64,000 nucleotides of DNA from Triatoma infestans (GCA_011037195.1 JAAEAF010001967.1:186001-250000), one strand, 5' to 3'; counted from the first letter of the stretch, positions 13,130 to 25,317 are shown. Notes: generated from the sequence alone by a model not told the origin. Translations and numbers: made by a program.

Positions 13130-13760
13130 GAATTCAATATTGTATGTGGGGGAACTCAAATTAAAAACGATATATGAGGGAAAGCATGAACTACAGCTCC
13201 CTCAGAACGTCCCGCTGAAAATCAATGACTCGGAAAAATGTTACAAATAAACTTGATAAGCCTGTAGCCTAGTATAATAAGTTTAAAAGAAACTCGTTAA
13301 TTAAGAAAATCTCAGAAAAGTGTAAAAAACAGTATAGTAAAGTCGGGCTTGCGGGTCAATTGATTTCTCCCGGAGAAATGTTTCAAACATAAGTTGTAGC
13401 GCTTTGTATGTGTGGTCGATATAATAAGTTTAAAGAAAAATCGTTGGAGCACTTTTTGAGAAAATCGCTAAATGTGAAAAAAAAACATTAACTATTTGGA
13501 TAAGGAATTTTGACAGACAACTTACTATCGGATCTCATGGTGATACTTAAACGGAATATGAAGTTTGAAGTTTCTACGAATTTTCGTTTTTGAGCTTTAT
13601 ACTGCACCGACACACCACACACACACAGACCATTTTTTGAAACTAATTTTTTGGGCTGAGAAGACCTCAAAACGTGTATTTCCGTTGAAAAAGTGGATAT
13701 CGAAAATTTATCATGATTACAATGTATCTCCTAACTAGGAGTAAAGGAAAGTAAAATAAC
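13130..13760 (+). repeat. HL-related repeat, internally shortened
   Basis: Contains 'TTACAAATAAACTTGATAAG', one C-poor anchor, 'TTTCAAACATAAGTTGTAGC', 'AATCGTTGGAGCACTTTTTG', a very short (CA)n tract near 13612-13625, 'AGACCATTTTTTGAAAC' and a complete 3' palindrome. It follows the preceding copy in the same orientation within ~40 bp. Confidence 0.75.
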
Positions 13761-14399
13761 AGCAAGGGAAAGTAAAAAACTTCATTTAAGAGAGTTGCAA
13801 TGAATTTTGACCGGAAATACAGTTTCGACGTAACATCATTTCCAAAAGACGACAGAATTTTTAGAGGAAATGTTTCTCTATTGCTCTCTCTATCTGTCTC
13901 TCTCTTTCTGTCTTTTATTTATATATAAGAAATATAGGATGACAATTTTAACATGCCACTCACCAACTTGTCTCTTGAGAAGTACGCCAAGCTATAAAAA
14001 AAAATTACAAATGACATTCTACTAATTTTTCCAAGGATTCCAAATATCTAATAAATTATTTTTTGTAAGTGGCAGAAATAAAGAGATAAAGCTGAAACCA
14101 CTTTTCGTATTTCAAATTAGACTACATACTTTTTTTTTACGAATTATCAAAATATTTTTTATTTATTTATTTATTTTCATGAAAAATTATTACTGAACGA
14201 GAAAAATCTGTTGAATATCCGCTGAGATATTCTCCATTTTGAAATCTAGAGAAATTTGAATAATAGATAAACTCTCTATCTTCAGGTGGTTGCTAATATA
14301 CCACATTGTTTTCAAGTTTATAGCCAAATAAGGCAAAAACTTATTTTACGGAGTGATTAATTATAAATTTACGAATAATATATTACTGAATAGGGGGTG
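13761..14399. other. Unassigned AT-rich region
   Basis: No gene or named repeat can be supported. A TC-rich patch lies near 13880-13915. Confidence 0.35.
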
Positions 14400-14796
14400 G
14401 GATTTCCGAATATGGGCAGATGAAAATCAAGATATTACATATCGGGCACAGGAGTCAGACAATAATTTCGATAAAAATCGCTTCAAATAGAAGTGATAGT
14501 ATTTATGTATGTTGCACAAAAAAACATTCAATAAAGTGATTACTTCCGGTTGGTAGATATTGCTCGAAACCTTTGTGTCAGATGCGACTGAGGTAATTAA
14601 AAGGATTACCAAGTGTGAGCTACCTGCGCTTTTTAATTTTTAGTAATATTTTGTTTACACGCACAAATATTAGCTAAAAACCTTTTTTTTTGGTACTCAG
14701 GGGACCACAAACATGTATTTCCGGTGCAATCTTCAAATACGAAAATTTGACGAGATAGCAACACTTCCTCAAAATTAGGAGTAAGAGTCAGTAAAT
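14400..14796 (+). repeat. HL-related repeat, 3' half
   Basis: Includes 'TTCAAATAGAAGTGATAGT', 'GATTACTTCCGGTTGGTAG', a 'GATGCGACTGAGGTAATTAA' segment, 'TTGGTACTCAGGGGACC' and 'GGAGTAAGAGTCAGTAAA'. The left limit is approximate, and it belongs to the 'GTGATAG' variant group. Confidence 0.7.
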
Positions 14797-14970
14797 ATAT
14801 ATAAGAATTTATATGTATTTAATCTTTGTATGTACTTCCGTAATCTTGTTGAATGCCCAGTACAACTATAAATAAATAAATTGAACTGTCACTAAAATGT
14901 CATCCAATCCCAACAAAATCCTTTTTTTTTTAATATGACATAAAGCATGCAAGCGCGATGTGTGTTTGTG

Positions 14971-15005
<35 letters not shown>

Positions 15006-15542
15006 TCTAATATAAAATAGAATTGTTTATGAAGACCCGCATTTTGGTATGATGGAATAGACAAATACTAGTTAGGAAGGGACACAGCCAACGACGAATT
15101 GAAACGAATGAAAACCAGCAGGTGCGAGGCCATCATGCGCAAGCTTACTGGGTGTATAAATTTGGATGGTATTTTGTGTGTGTGTGTGTGTGTGTGTATG
15201 TAGGTCTGTGCTTTGTGCACTAGTATTTCTGTATGTTATGTAAAAAAAAAAGAGTGTATATGTGTGCATGTATGTATGTATATATGTATAAGTACGCGTG
15301 CAGCCAGTGGTACTAATTGAGGGAAGGCTCTCTCTGTAGATGGCAGCAGGTAATGAAGTGTCGCGTCATTTGTGTCCACCATTGCTTCCACACAACAAGC
15401 GCGTCCTCCCTCGGCCAACCGACAACCATACAACAAACCAACCCTTCAATTTTACATTCCCTATCTATCTAGCCATACCGTTATAACCCATTTCCTCTTC
15501 AAGTTGGTGCAATGTTGGAAGTATATGTCTGTGTACGTGTAC

Positions 15543-15574
<32 letters not shown>

Positions 15575-16389
15575 CTCATACCCCCATCTCCTGTTTCTGC
15601 ATCACGCACTAGGCACGGCTAGTACTACTACAAACCAGACCAGTTCCCTCTCTCACTCTGTTCCAGTCTCTCTGTGGTGGCGTTGATGGTGTATGTCGCT
15701 TCTATGCATATCTGACGGCATGCTTATAATTTAAAATGAGTGGTTTGCCAAACTGCTACCACCAACCGACTACACTTCAAAAAACCCCTGGAGAAAAACG
15801 CTTTTTTTTTTGCAGACTTCACAGAGATTAATTTAAAAAAAAAAAGTGTGTTTATTTATTTTTTATATCAAATAATAAAAAATGATGATAGTCAATTAAT
15901 AAAAAAAAAATAGTGGAAAAAGCCCGCAAGATTTTCTTTTATTACAATGATTAAAATTTAAATATGTGGATAGATCCGCAATGCTGGATAAACAACAGGG
16001 ATTTTATCTGCCATAGCATGCTTATTTTTTATTGTTCCTAACCGATGATCTTGACTTGAGGAGTTGAATAAATTGACTCTCTATGCGAACTTGATAGCCT
16101 CACTGTAATTATGGATGAGAATCTGGAAACCGGTCAGACAAATCAAACTAAGCTAATTTTATAAGCACATATTTTTTTTTAAATGAATATTTTTTAAATA
16201 TCCAAGATTTAAACAGATTCAAACACTTATATTTTATATTATACCATGCAATAGAATAGAAACAACAAATTTTATAAAATATATTTAATAAAACGAACAA
16301 TTATTTTAAGTGGATTGTTGACTGATGAACAAACTTTAACTCGAATCGAGGTAAACGGGTACTTAACACGTTTCATAACCCGCCTTCAT
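14797..16389. other. Unassigned region with microsatellites
   Basis: Contains (AG)n at 14975-15001, (GT)n at 15175-15198 and (GT)n at 15546-15574. The region between 15290 and 15700 has a more balanced base composition than its surroundings, but no defensible reading frame; the open frames here run through the GT tracts. Confidence 0.4.
15993..16140. repeat. Partial copy of the 61750 foldback family
   Basis: The start 'GGGATTTTATCTGCCATAG' followed by 'CATGCTT-TTTTT-TTGTTCCTAACCGATG' matches the arm of the foldback element at 61750-61966. Further on, 'GGATGAGAATCTGGAAACCGGTCAG' resembles its 'GATGAG...CCGAAATCGGTCAG' segment. Only one arm is clear. Confidence 0.5.
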
Positions 16390-17125
16390 ATTGGTTCAGC
16401 TACCTTGTTTTGTGAAGGACACCCTTCTTGACCGACTGTTGCCATGAACGTTCCCATGAAAACTTTGTTGGCCATTCGCGTTCTACTGGTATCCTGCGGT
16501 CATAGCTATACAATTCCATTATCTGACAGTTTTTATAGAGACAATTGAAGGCTCCTCATAAAGGGCGAACAATTCCCTAATTTTCCCGTCTTCTCCAATT
16601 ACGGTTCTTCCTTATCGGTCAAAAGATTCTTCCTAATAATCACCGCTGAAATCTGTCTCTCTGATCGCGCTATTTTTCATTATTTTATATACGCTGAAGT
16701 ACGCCCTATTTTTCGCAATTATTCTTCTCTTTACTTCTTCTTTATCGCCTCACCCCTATCACTTCTAGTGGATGTCATTGATAAGGAAATTTGAAGGCCG
16801 TTTCAAATCTATAATTCTCCATTATATAATGTCTCCAGTGGATGCACCAAATGTCTTCTCCAAGACTACCAGTATCGTAGACTTATTCTTATCAACTTCA
16901 AGCCCGACGCTTTCCGCCTATTCTTTAACTGCCGCCAGTGATCTTCCGACAATGACTATATCTCCCGTAATACGCCATAACTTGGGAGATTCTATTAATT
17001 ATAGTGCCTTGCACAATCACTCCCATAATCTTACAGAACCTTGTGAAAAATGCAGTTAAACAGAAGCGGCGATGTTGGATCCCCCTATCTAAGCCTGTTC
17101 TCAATGGCGAAAGATTTTTATTTAC
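16390..17125 (-). pseudogene. Dead non-LTR retrotransposon reverse transcriptase
   Basis: The - strand reads, in broken frames, as the second half of an RT. It shows 'GDPTSPLLFNCIF' (motif B, G-D-P-x-S-P-x-L-F-N), then 'GDIVIVGRSLAAVKE', the motif C region Y-A-D-D-I-V/A with the first catalytic Asp changed to Gly. 'AESVGLEVDKNKST' follows, then 'RIIAKNRAYFSVYKIMKN', which corresponds to the R-I-x-x-x-N-R-A-Y-F-x-L segment of endonuclease-RT LINEs. Near 16440-16475 is a 'NKVFMGTFMATVGQEGC'-like tail. Many stops and shifts are present. The + strand frame at 16772-17059 is only its shadow. Confidence 0.8.
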
Positions 17126-19559
17126 GACTACAAAGCTTTTGGACTTCCGCATTGCCATCTCCATTAAACTAATATAGATCCTATTCATTTTTTCTCTTAT
17201 GCTTGAAACATTAAAAACACGTAGTACCACTGGAAACTCCGCAAAGAAAGTAATCTTGAAACAAAACTGGATTCCTTTTTTTAACAAAATAAGTAATTTT
17301 AACAAATTTTGAGAAAAATTCATTGGTAGAAATTGTTTGAAAAAATCCACTTAAACTATATTATTTTATTGTAATATGTTAATACTCATGGCGTGAAATA
17401 TAAATGAAAAAACCTTAATATTCTATAAAAATTAGCCTAACAGAAATCGTTTCAAACTCAAAAACATTATTTAAAAATAGTAATTTATAAAATAAATGAA
17501 TCAACACAAGCTTATCAAATTTCCTGATAACTCATGCTCATGATAAAACTGTTAGAATAATGAAAATGGAATGTTTTATATTATTCATTTATAATAAAAA
17601 AAAAAAATGAACCAATCAAAATAAATCATTTTAATTAAGACAAACTTAATTTATGCATATTTTTAATGGTTATTTAATAAATGTACCGTGTACATTATTA
17701 AAAAGAGATAGTGACATTCACTATCAACTGGCTGTAACAAAATAATAAAAAATAATTTTTTTTTATTTTGTATTATTTATAATATTATAATTTTTTGTGA
17801 CATTTACGGAAATAAACTGATAAGAAAGTTTTTATAAACTTTAATTAAAATAGTAACGAGGGAAAAATTTGTTATCAGTTTAAGCGTATAACTTGGCTTT
17901 TCTATGCTTGTGGAAAATTCAACTGAAAAAAATTAAAGTTTCGCAAAAAATATCAACTAGTTGTTCTACAAAACAGGAAGGTGAAAATAATATCACAAGT
18001 AACTAACTGTAAAACTATGAAAATGGTTGGCATTGGGGAAATAGGGCTATTTAAAAGTTGATGTAATGAAATAGTTGTCTATTCATAGAGAGGGTAGTTT
18101 TTAATCTTATCATTTTCATGCGTTAATTATTAACAGAGGATAGTGATAAAGATTATTTAAATTTTATTGCAAGGAAATCTTTTGAAAAGACATGGACAGA
18201 TAACAATGTATTGTTGTTATTTGTTTCTCACGGTAAACAGTAAAGTACTGTTCCACAATGGTATAAAGTGAAAAGCGACTTAGCAAGAATCAGAACATTA
18301 AGAATGACGAAGTAAAAGAAGTACATGGAAGTCGAATGAAGAATATGAATTGAAACAATGGAATGAATCACTGTGTCAAAATGCCAACGGTGTATCTAAC
18401 TCCAAGTTGGTTGGAAAACTAGCCTATATCAATCATTCGGAGCTTCCAACAAGTAGCTTGACTATAATTATAAACAAATTACAGTTAATATTTTAATTAT
18501 TACAGTGCAATAAAAATTAGTTCCTATGTTCATATATTCGTCTCCTTATTTTCATGTTTCCGGTTAACCAAAAATCCCACTACAGACACTATATATTAAA
18601 TCTGGTCCAAACACATTAATTAACAACAAAAAATAATAATAATTATTTGACGTCTAAACAAATTTAGTCAATTAGAATATTGTATCCGTCAATTAGAAAG
18701 AGGCGCCAGTGAAATCTGCAGTAAGAGAAAGGCGACAGTGTTTCAAATTGGTATTTTTTCTTTAATAAAAGAAAAAATACCTGATTTGAAACATTCACAA
18801 GACTTTTTCTAAGAAAAGTTCATTTCTATAAATAATATATTGTGTATTCCATAAATATGAGGTCAGTCTTGTATTACATATACACATATAAAATACATTA
18901 ATATTTATTACCATGACATTAATAACGTTATGTATTAATTATGCGAACGAACTATAATTTATATGTTATCACAAGATACTGAGTGACTGTGTCATAAGTT
19001 CAAACAAAACATTGACAGCTGAGTAATTAGTGTAAAGTAGAATCTCATGTACTGATTTTTTTTATTTATTTTTTTTTTAAATGAAAATTTGTCTAAATAT
19101 TTTTTTAATAGAATGAGAACAAAAATAAAACTGACCTGACATTCTCTTAATGCCATTTTCATAGTTATTATTGAATAAATTCTCTCCACACTTATAACTT
19201 GAACTAAATATTTACGTAGATGTCTTCAATGGGAGGAGTTTATCAATGGGAGAATCTAAGCTTCACAAAACAAGAAAAAGCACGAATTTCATCCCTCAAA
19301 ACCTCTCCTACAGGAATTTACTCAGAAAAAAGTTTCAAAAAAAAATGATGGGTATATATAGTTTCGACATTCGGTGTCTGTCTGCCCAGTATATCCTGTC
19401 GTAATAGTCCACATCAAGTGCAAGGAATGTGTTCGCCATCATTTCTCTACTTATCTCGCAAAGTGTACATATTTGTGTGTCTGCTGCTCCAATTCTAAAG
19501 AAGTACTTCAAAATGTAAACGTGACCTGTAAAGATTTTGAAACAGACATTTTTCTAAGC
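17126..19559. other. Unassigned AT-rich region
   Basis: Very AT-rich, with homopolymer runs. No gene is supported. It includes a small palindrome at 18738-18801, listed separately. An open stretch near 18240-18430 gave no recognisable protein. Confidence 0.4.
18738..18801. repeat. Palindrome formed by two inverted HL 5' ends
   Basis: The left side reads 'GTGTTTCAAATTGGTATTTT', the right side its inverse ending 'AATACCTGATTTGAAACATTCAC'. The core 'GTATTTTTTCTTTAATAAAA' pairs with 'GAAAAAATAC'. 'TTTCAAAT...' is the HL 5' end on the - strand and 'ATTTGAAACATTCACAAG' the HL 5' end on the + strand, so this looks like two HL heads facing each other with their bodies lost. Confidence 0.6.
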
Positions 19560-20560
19560 AAATTTTTAAGAACTCGGCTGTTTGGTTACGCTCAGCTTGA
19601 AGCCTGTGAGCATCGAACTGGGCATTCTTGTACGAAGCCGCAATGCATGCTTTGGCCGTGTGATGGATGCCAGAAATATATTTGATTTCAAATATATAAA
19701 AATTATGAAGAAGTAGACATTCGCTGGCAAAAAGGGTACACACAGGTAGAAGATTACCGTTACAGGAAGAGTTCATGAACCTTGTTAGCACTGTCTACCC
19801 CTTCTTCTCAAAGGGGAAGATTTGAACGAACAATTAGAAGGCATTCTTTCAGGACAGTCTGAACTAGACATTCAATCAGAACACTTGTCTTTCGTTCTCT
19901 TAACATCAGTGCCAGTCATAAATTAAAACATAGGAGTTTTGCACTTAATCTAGTTAAATAATTGATTTATAAACATAATAGTTGCGATATTATAAAAGTA
20001 CTTAAATTCACTTGAAGAATAATATATTTATTTCAAAACAGTGGTGATCTTTCACTTATTTATAATACTTCTCTCTCTTTCTCAAACATATATACAAGCC
20101 CTTTACAAAACCGCTCACGCCACAAGCTACTACAACATCACAACACATCAATAACATTTCAGCCGTATCAGGGTAAAAATCTGGCGGAACCATTTTGAAT
20201 CATTACTGTGTGAGACGGTCCGCTTCTTCGTTGCCAAAGATATAGCACTACCGGTTGGTATCCATTAAAGAAATGCGTTTATTTCTCAAGTGAGTAACAA
20301 GTTGAGGCCTTTCTTAAATTCAATGTCGTCCAGAGAATAATCACTATTTCTCAAAGACGCCGATTTGGATGCTGAGTATGTTGGGGTGAACGCCGTCCCA
20401 GCTCTAGAGGAAATGTTTCTAATGGAAAATTTGAGTGGCGCTAATGAACTTAGTAGTTGATGCGTCAAAAAAAAAATCACTACTACTAAATGCAGGTGGG
20501 GCGCAAATGATGTGATGGATATCATGGCGGCCTGATTGTCAACCAATATCACAACATGCG
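19560..20560 (-). pseudogene. Dead LINE RNase H fragment, split by LTR B
   Basis: On the - strand, 20552-20490 encodes 'LVDNQAAMISI' (compare D-S-Q-A-A-I-x-A-I around the third RNase H acid). At about 20265-20220, 'GGCAACGAAGAAGCGGACCG' encodes G-N-E-E-A-D-R, the signature around the fourth acid, just after a decayed W-I-P-T-G-S. Past the inserted LTR (19659-20161) the same strand continues 'TAKACIAASYKNAQFD', which I read as the segment following RNase H in jockey-like LINEs. Stops, shifts and a poly-A/T slip interrupt it. The RNase H signature is clear; the distal segment is inferred. Confidence 0.7.
19659..20161. mobile_element. Solo LTR, family B (best copy)
   Basis: Starts TGTGATGGATGC and ends CATTTCA, giving the TG...CA ends of an LTR, and is bounded by a perfect 4-bp duplication GCCG (19655-19658 and 20162-20165). 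It aligns with the copy at 37116-37554 (opposite orientation) through 'GATGGATGC-AGAAA', 'GCAAAAAGGG', 'CTACCCCTTCT-CTCA', 'ACACTG-T' and 'CAAGCC-TTTACA-AACCGCTC'. No internal gag/pol lies beside it, so it is a solo LTR. It interrupts the dead RNase H gene. Transcription direction is not resolved. Confidence 0.75.
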
Positions 20561-21252
20561 TATCATTTCAAGACTGGAAAATTAATTACTATTACTTGGA
20601 GGATGGCACTCATCTGTTCGGCAAAATCTGAAGCAAACTTTTTCCAACAGGAGCAGCTGCTTGAAATTGGCAACAATACAATACTCCAGGTTCTGCACTT
20701 TTAACAGAAAAACTATTGTTAGAACAGTTTGAAAGCAATGAATTGTAAGAACGACCTAGAAGATAGTTAGAACACTTGCTGGTTAGAGTTATACATATAG
20801 GTGTGGGTGGTAGTAAGCATGGAGAGTAGTTTAGTAACACAGTCGATGTTGTTTAGAAACTCATCGCCGGAGCTCTGGTAATTGATTTAGCGTGTTGCAG
20901 ATGGTGCCTGTTTTATCTTTATGTCTCTTGGATTACAGTGTTAATTCTCTACCACTGAATTCTAGGTGTTAGCTAAGGTATTAATCATGAAAAAGGGTGT
21001 GGCATTCTTCAAACATTTACCTTCACAAATATGCTTGCGATGCATGGTAGTTATTACATATGATATCTTGACCTATTAAAATATAATCAAACATAATTGT
21101 AAATTTGTTATTTAAATTTTTTTTAAATAGTAATAGGAAAATTGTAAAATACTGGTCGGTCATTTTTCCATCTTTGAATGAAATGTAATTTACTAATTGT
21201 ATTGCCGCTGGTATTAAACACACAAATAAATGTCTGTAGCACCATAAATTTT
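20561..21252. other. Unassigned region
   Basis: No supported gene or named repeat. Short frames on the - strand (20610-20840, 21023-21223) show no domain. Confidence 0.35.
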
Positions 21253-21849
21253 AGTTTCTTATGGTGGTAAGAGGAAGTATTGTGATGGTATCAAATTTTA
21301 GCAATTGAGTTCTCACCGGAAGTATATGATTTTAGCGAGTCTTGTGGGGAGGTCTATTAGTTAAGTTTAAATTTAAACTGCACAAACTTTATTGGTTTTG
21401 ACAGAGGGCACTCGACATAGGTCTGCTCAGATATAATACAACGGTGTAATTTTAAAGAAAATTCGTTATTTAAATTGTATTAGTTGGAGTAAATGAATAT
21501 CGTGTGAGTATTTCACACCGACTTTTATATATATATATATAAAATGTCAAATAAAGTAACAAGAATGTGTACAGAGTTAGTATAGAAAATTGGGACTTTT
21601 TTTGAGAATATACACTTTCTGATTGGTAGATTTTGACAAAAGGAATCAAGGAACTAAACGGAAAAACAAGTTTTGGCTTATGTAGGATTTTTCGATTTTT
21701 ACATTATTTTGTTCACGCACAAAGATTCATTTTATTTTCGTGTTCTGGAAAGCTCAAAACATTCATTTCCGTATTTTAATTAAATTTCAAAAATTTGACA
21801 TGAGACACAATATCCTTTTCTATTAATGTAAATAAGAGAAAGTAAAAGA
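21253..21849. repeat. Two deleted HL copies in opposite orientation
   Basis: 21253-21527 reads as an HL copy on the - strand: 3' end 'GTAAGAGGAAGTATTG', then 'GAGTTCTCACCGGAAGTA', a large internal loss, and the 5' end 'GTGTGAGTATTTCACACCGA'. 21540-21849 is a + strand partial copy with 'TTCTGATTGGTAGATTTTGAC', 'AGGATTTTTCGATTTTT', 'CTCAAAACATTCATTTCCG' and terminal 'AAATAAGAGAAAGTAAAAG'. A short (AT)n tract separates them. Confidence 0.65.
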
Positions 21850-23434
21850 TATAAAAAAAATAACAAAAACAAAAAAAACTAGATTATTGGTGAAAAGTGT
21901 TATAACAAAAATAAATAAATAAATAAATAGATAAACGATTAGCGACAGCATTTGGATGGAATAAATAAGACTGCCAAGCGATCTTACTCCCTCTTCAAGT
22001 GAGTTGTGACTATAACCACTCCCTCTTATTTTGCTGGCAGCTGGCACGGGTCATAATTTTTCAATGAATAGTATATGGACAGTATCCATTGTATAACTTA
22101 GTGAGTGGGGGGGGGAGAGAGAAAGAGAGAGACTTCCCTCTGAACGGGAGTAAGAGAAAAATACGAGAAATATTTGGAGTGTAAAGGAGTATGAGGTAGA
22201 AAGAAAGATCACTGGTAGGATTGGGCGGGAAAGATGAAGAGAGCTTCCTGCGGTTTTTTTTTATTATTTCAGATCCTTGCCCCGCTCAGTGTTACCAACC
22301 CAATAGTTATATAGAAGGCAAATGTGGGAGTAGAAAAATGTTTCTCTCCTATATATAGTAAACACTGACTGGGTATGAGAACGGATTGGGATCAGACTAG
22401 GAGGAAAAGTCAGTTGTTGGCAGAAAAGATTTTTGGCAGACATCCAGTACAATACTGAGGAATAATAAAAAAAAAAGAAAGAAAAAAAGGATAGGCACGG
22501 GAATTTGTAACTGTTTGAACCATTTTTAGAAAAAATACAATTGCATCAAGAGAGTTTTTTTTTTTAATTTTTTTTTTAGATTTTATTTTTATATTTTGTA
22601 GTAATTGTCCTCAGCAAAAATAAAAGAAAAGTTTTGAAGAGAAGCTTTCCAAAACAGAACTTTTTTTACAAATATATATATATATATATAAGAATAAAGA
22701 CCATTGTGCGTAGGTGTATGTATGTTTCAGAATGAAGGGAAGATATACTATGTATATGGTCTGCGGGAAAGAGTGCCGTGAGACAGGGGGAGCGGGATGG
22801 AAAGGAAGCCCGAGTGTGTGTGTTTTATACAAACGCCACCAGGAGGAGTTTAGAAATGAAAAATTTGTTCATCTCACTATAGACCGACCGACTGGACAGG
22901 GCCCGAGTACGCGGAGAGAAAGGCCCTTTAAAATATGAAAGTTTATGATGGGTGGCTACCCACACAACCCCTCTTGGTCTCAGTTTCAACAATAACATAA
23001 AAAAAAAAATAACCAACCACCAACCCGAGCGGCTTGTATAGTCCCCACACTACTGTAAAGCTTCTGTTTTTCCACTAGTAACGGGAGTCCCTTCTACAGG
23101 AAACTTTATTCCCTTACCAACTTTTTTTCTAATTTCTATAGGGTGAAACTGTTTCCAGGATGTATTTTCTCAGGGTGTACACACTCATTTCTCCAGTTCT
23201 GTGTGCGTCTGCACGCGATTGTTTTATGTAAGTATGACCTCTTTTTTTCCATTTTGGTATTTTACAACTTTTCTTCAGGTTCGCCCCATATCTAACATTA
23301 AGGTAAAGTTAGCCCTCACCAGTGAACACACGAAAAAAATTATTTATTTCTGGTTCCATGTAATAATGTGACAATTATTAAATCAAAAGTAGTGAGTGAA
23401 ATTCTACTTTTAATCACAACTGACAAAAAAAAAA
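21850..23434. other. Unassigned region
   Basis: Mixed sequence with simple tracts (AAAT repeats near 21912-21930, a G-run and GA-rich patch near 22104-22130, (AT)n near 22676-22690). No supported gene. Confidence 0.35.
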
Positions 23435-24417
23435 TCTGGTGTGAAACACTCACACAACTTTCTCTTACTCCAGTACTCAAAATTATAATTGCCAAATTTT
23501 ATAGTTAGTGTACCAAATTTAATGAAATTCGTCGAAAAGTGAAAACACTGTCCAATAAAACTGTCCGGTTTACTAATTTCCTTGAAACTCGGAATATGGG
23601 TCATATATTAATTTCTAGTTATTTCAATTTGGATGACAGAATTGAATAATCAACTGTGATAGCATTTTAAAGAAAAACATAACCCCCTCCCCCAAAAGTC
23701 CCCTTAAATGAATTTATCAGGGGAAAAGTTTCAAATAAAAGTTGTAGCTCTTTATATGTATAGTTAACAAGCTGGTTTAAAGAAAATCGTTGGAGCCATT
23801 TTCGAGAAAATACCAGAAAACTGAAAATTATATTTCAGTAAAAACGCACTTCCGGTTATCTATTTTTTTTCAAACTCGGAATTTCAACAACATATTTAAT
23901 TCTAATTAACATTATTTAGATGACAGAATTGTCTAATATACTGAAACAGCAGTTAAGATGAAAACCTAACCCCACCCCTCCCCCAGAAGTGCCCTTAAAT
24001 GAATTTTCCTGGAGAAATGTTTCAAATAAAAGTTGTAGCTCTTTGTATGTGTAGTTGATATACCAAGTTTAAAGAAAATCTTCGGAGCCATTTTTGAGAA
24101 AATTGCAAAAACGTAAAAAAAACAACTAGTAAAGTGGTACTTCCGGTTGAGGAATATTGACACATAACGCACCGTCAGATTCCATGGTGATACCTAAACG
24201 TAATATCAAGTTTGAACTTTCTACGATTTTTCGTTTTTGAGCTATGCTGTTCACATACATACACAACCACACAGACACCCCACACAACACACACAGACCA
24301 TTCGCTAAAAACCACTTTTTTGGACTCAGGGACCTCACACGGATATTTCCGGTGAAAACATCGATATCAAAATTTACACGATTACCATACCTTCTCTTAC
24401 TAGAAGTACGGAAAATT
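23435..24417 (+). repeat. HL repeat, left arm of an inverted pair
   Basis: Full-length: 5' 'TCTGGTGTGAAACACTCACA', anchors near 23560, 23848 and 24140, a short mixed CA tract at 24257-24297, and a slightly damaged 3' end ('TCTTACTAGAAGTACGG'). It shares private variants with the - strand copy at 25318-26350: 'ACATAACGCACCGTCAGAT', 'AACTGTCCGGTTTACTAA' / 'AACCGGACAGTTTTACT', and 'AAACAGCAGTTAAGATG' in place of 'AATAGCACTTTAGA'. The two copies are therefore more closely related to each other than to the rest. Confidence 0.85.
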
Positions 24418-24440
24418 AATTACCCTGATCTTTTTTCGAG

Positions 24441-24471
<31 letters not shown>

Positions 24472-24591
24472 CAAAAAAGTCGCACTTCCGGTTGATGGGG
24501 TTGCTTGATATCTTCCTGTCTGAAGCGATGGTAGGACTAAACGAAATACCAAGTTTAAGCTTCCGGTGTCTTTTGTTTTTTGAGATATTTG

Positions 24592-24680
<89 letters not shown>

Positions 24681-24760
24681 CACTACAGACCAGACAATCT
24701 ACTGAATACATTGTTTTCGTATTGAGAGGACCTCAAAACTCCTCCTATATGTATATATTA
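24441..24760 (+). repeat. HL-related 3' fragment with long (CA)n
   Basis: Poly-A (24441-24469), 'GTCGCACTTCCGGTTGATGG', 'CTGTCTGAAGCGATGGTAG', a perfect (CA)n tract of ~42 units at 24594-24678, then 'CAGACCAGACAATCTACTG' and 'AGAGGACCTCAAAAC'. It belongs to the variant subfamily also seen at 39228-39890. The CA tract occupies the normal HL microsatellite position and has expanded in place. Confidence 0.75.
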
Positions 24761-24769
24761 TATATATAT

Positions 24770-25015
24770 ATAAGAGACCAAAATGTAAGAGTAGGAAGCT
24801 CAGATTTGATACACTATTTAGGTACCAAAAACGATCTGTGGGCAAAAAGGTTTTGGTCAAAATCCTGCAATCGGAAGTAAGGCTTTACTGAATATTTTCT
24901 CTCCCTATTTTTGGCAAATGGTTTCGATGGTTTACTCTAAATTTCGTATACTGTCTAAACAGATAAAGTCCTGTCACTTTTATTTGAAACTTTTTCCTGG
25001 TAAATGATTTTTTTT
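24770..25015 (-). repeat. HL-related fragment
   Basis: Reverse-strand blocks 'GGTTTTGGTCAAAATCCTGC', 'AATCGGAAGTAAGGCTTTAC', 'GGTTTCGATGGTTTACTCTA' and 'CTTTTATTTGAAACTTTTTC' follow the inverted HL order. A perfect (CA)n tract (25030-25081) and a + strand 'GGTCATTCGCAAAAAACAT' piece (to about 25150) lie next to it. Confidence 0.6.
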
Positions 25016-25026
25016 GGATGGTCCGT

Positions 25027-25087
<61 letters not shown>

Positions 25088-25317
25088 CATATATATATAT
25101 ATATATAGGTCATTCGCAAAAAACATTTTTTTCGCTCTCAATGTATTTTAATTTAAGTCAAATACTTCCTTTTAGTATAAGCTCAAATCAGTTGCTATTT
25201 GGGATTTGTTTTGAAATATGTCCTGGTTTTCGCGATTACCACTAGATGTCGGGCTAGTTAGAGTTGAATAATATTAAGTTTTCGTCACTTGTGAGAAGAA
25301 GTAATTTCGGTGATTTT

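Noticed and set aside
15372..15686. 104-codon + strand frame
   Set aside because: It runs through a (GT)n tract that translates as repeated V-C, has no domain and no coding signal outside the simple sequence.
16772..17059. 95-codon + strand frame
   Set aside because: It is the complement of a decayed reverse transcriptase on the - strand, whose motifs are recognisable.
24244..24725. Overlapping frames made of poly-His/Thr or poly-Cys/Val
   Set aside because: These are the (CA)n tract and poly-A of HL copies read in different frames.
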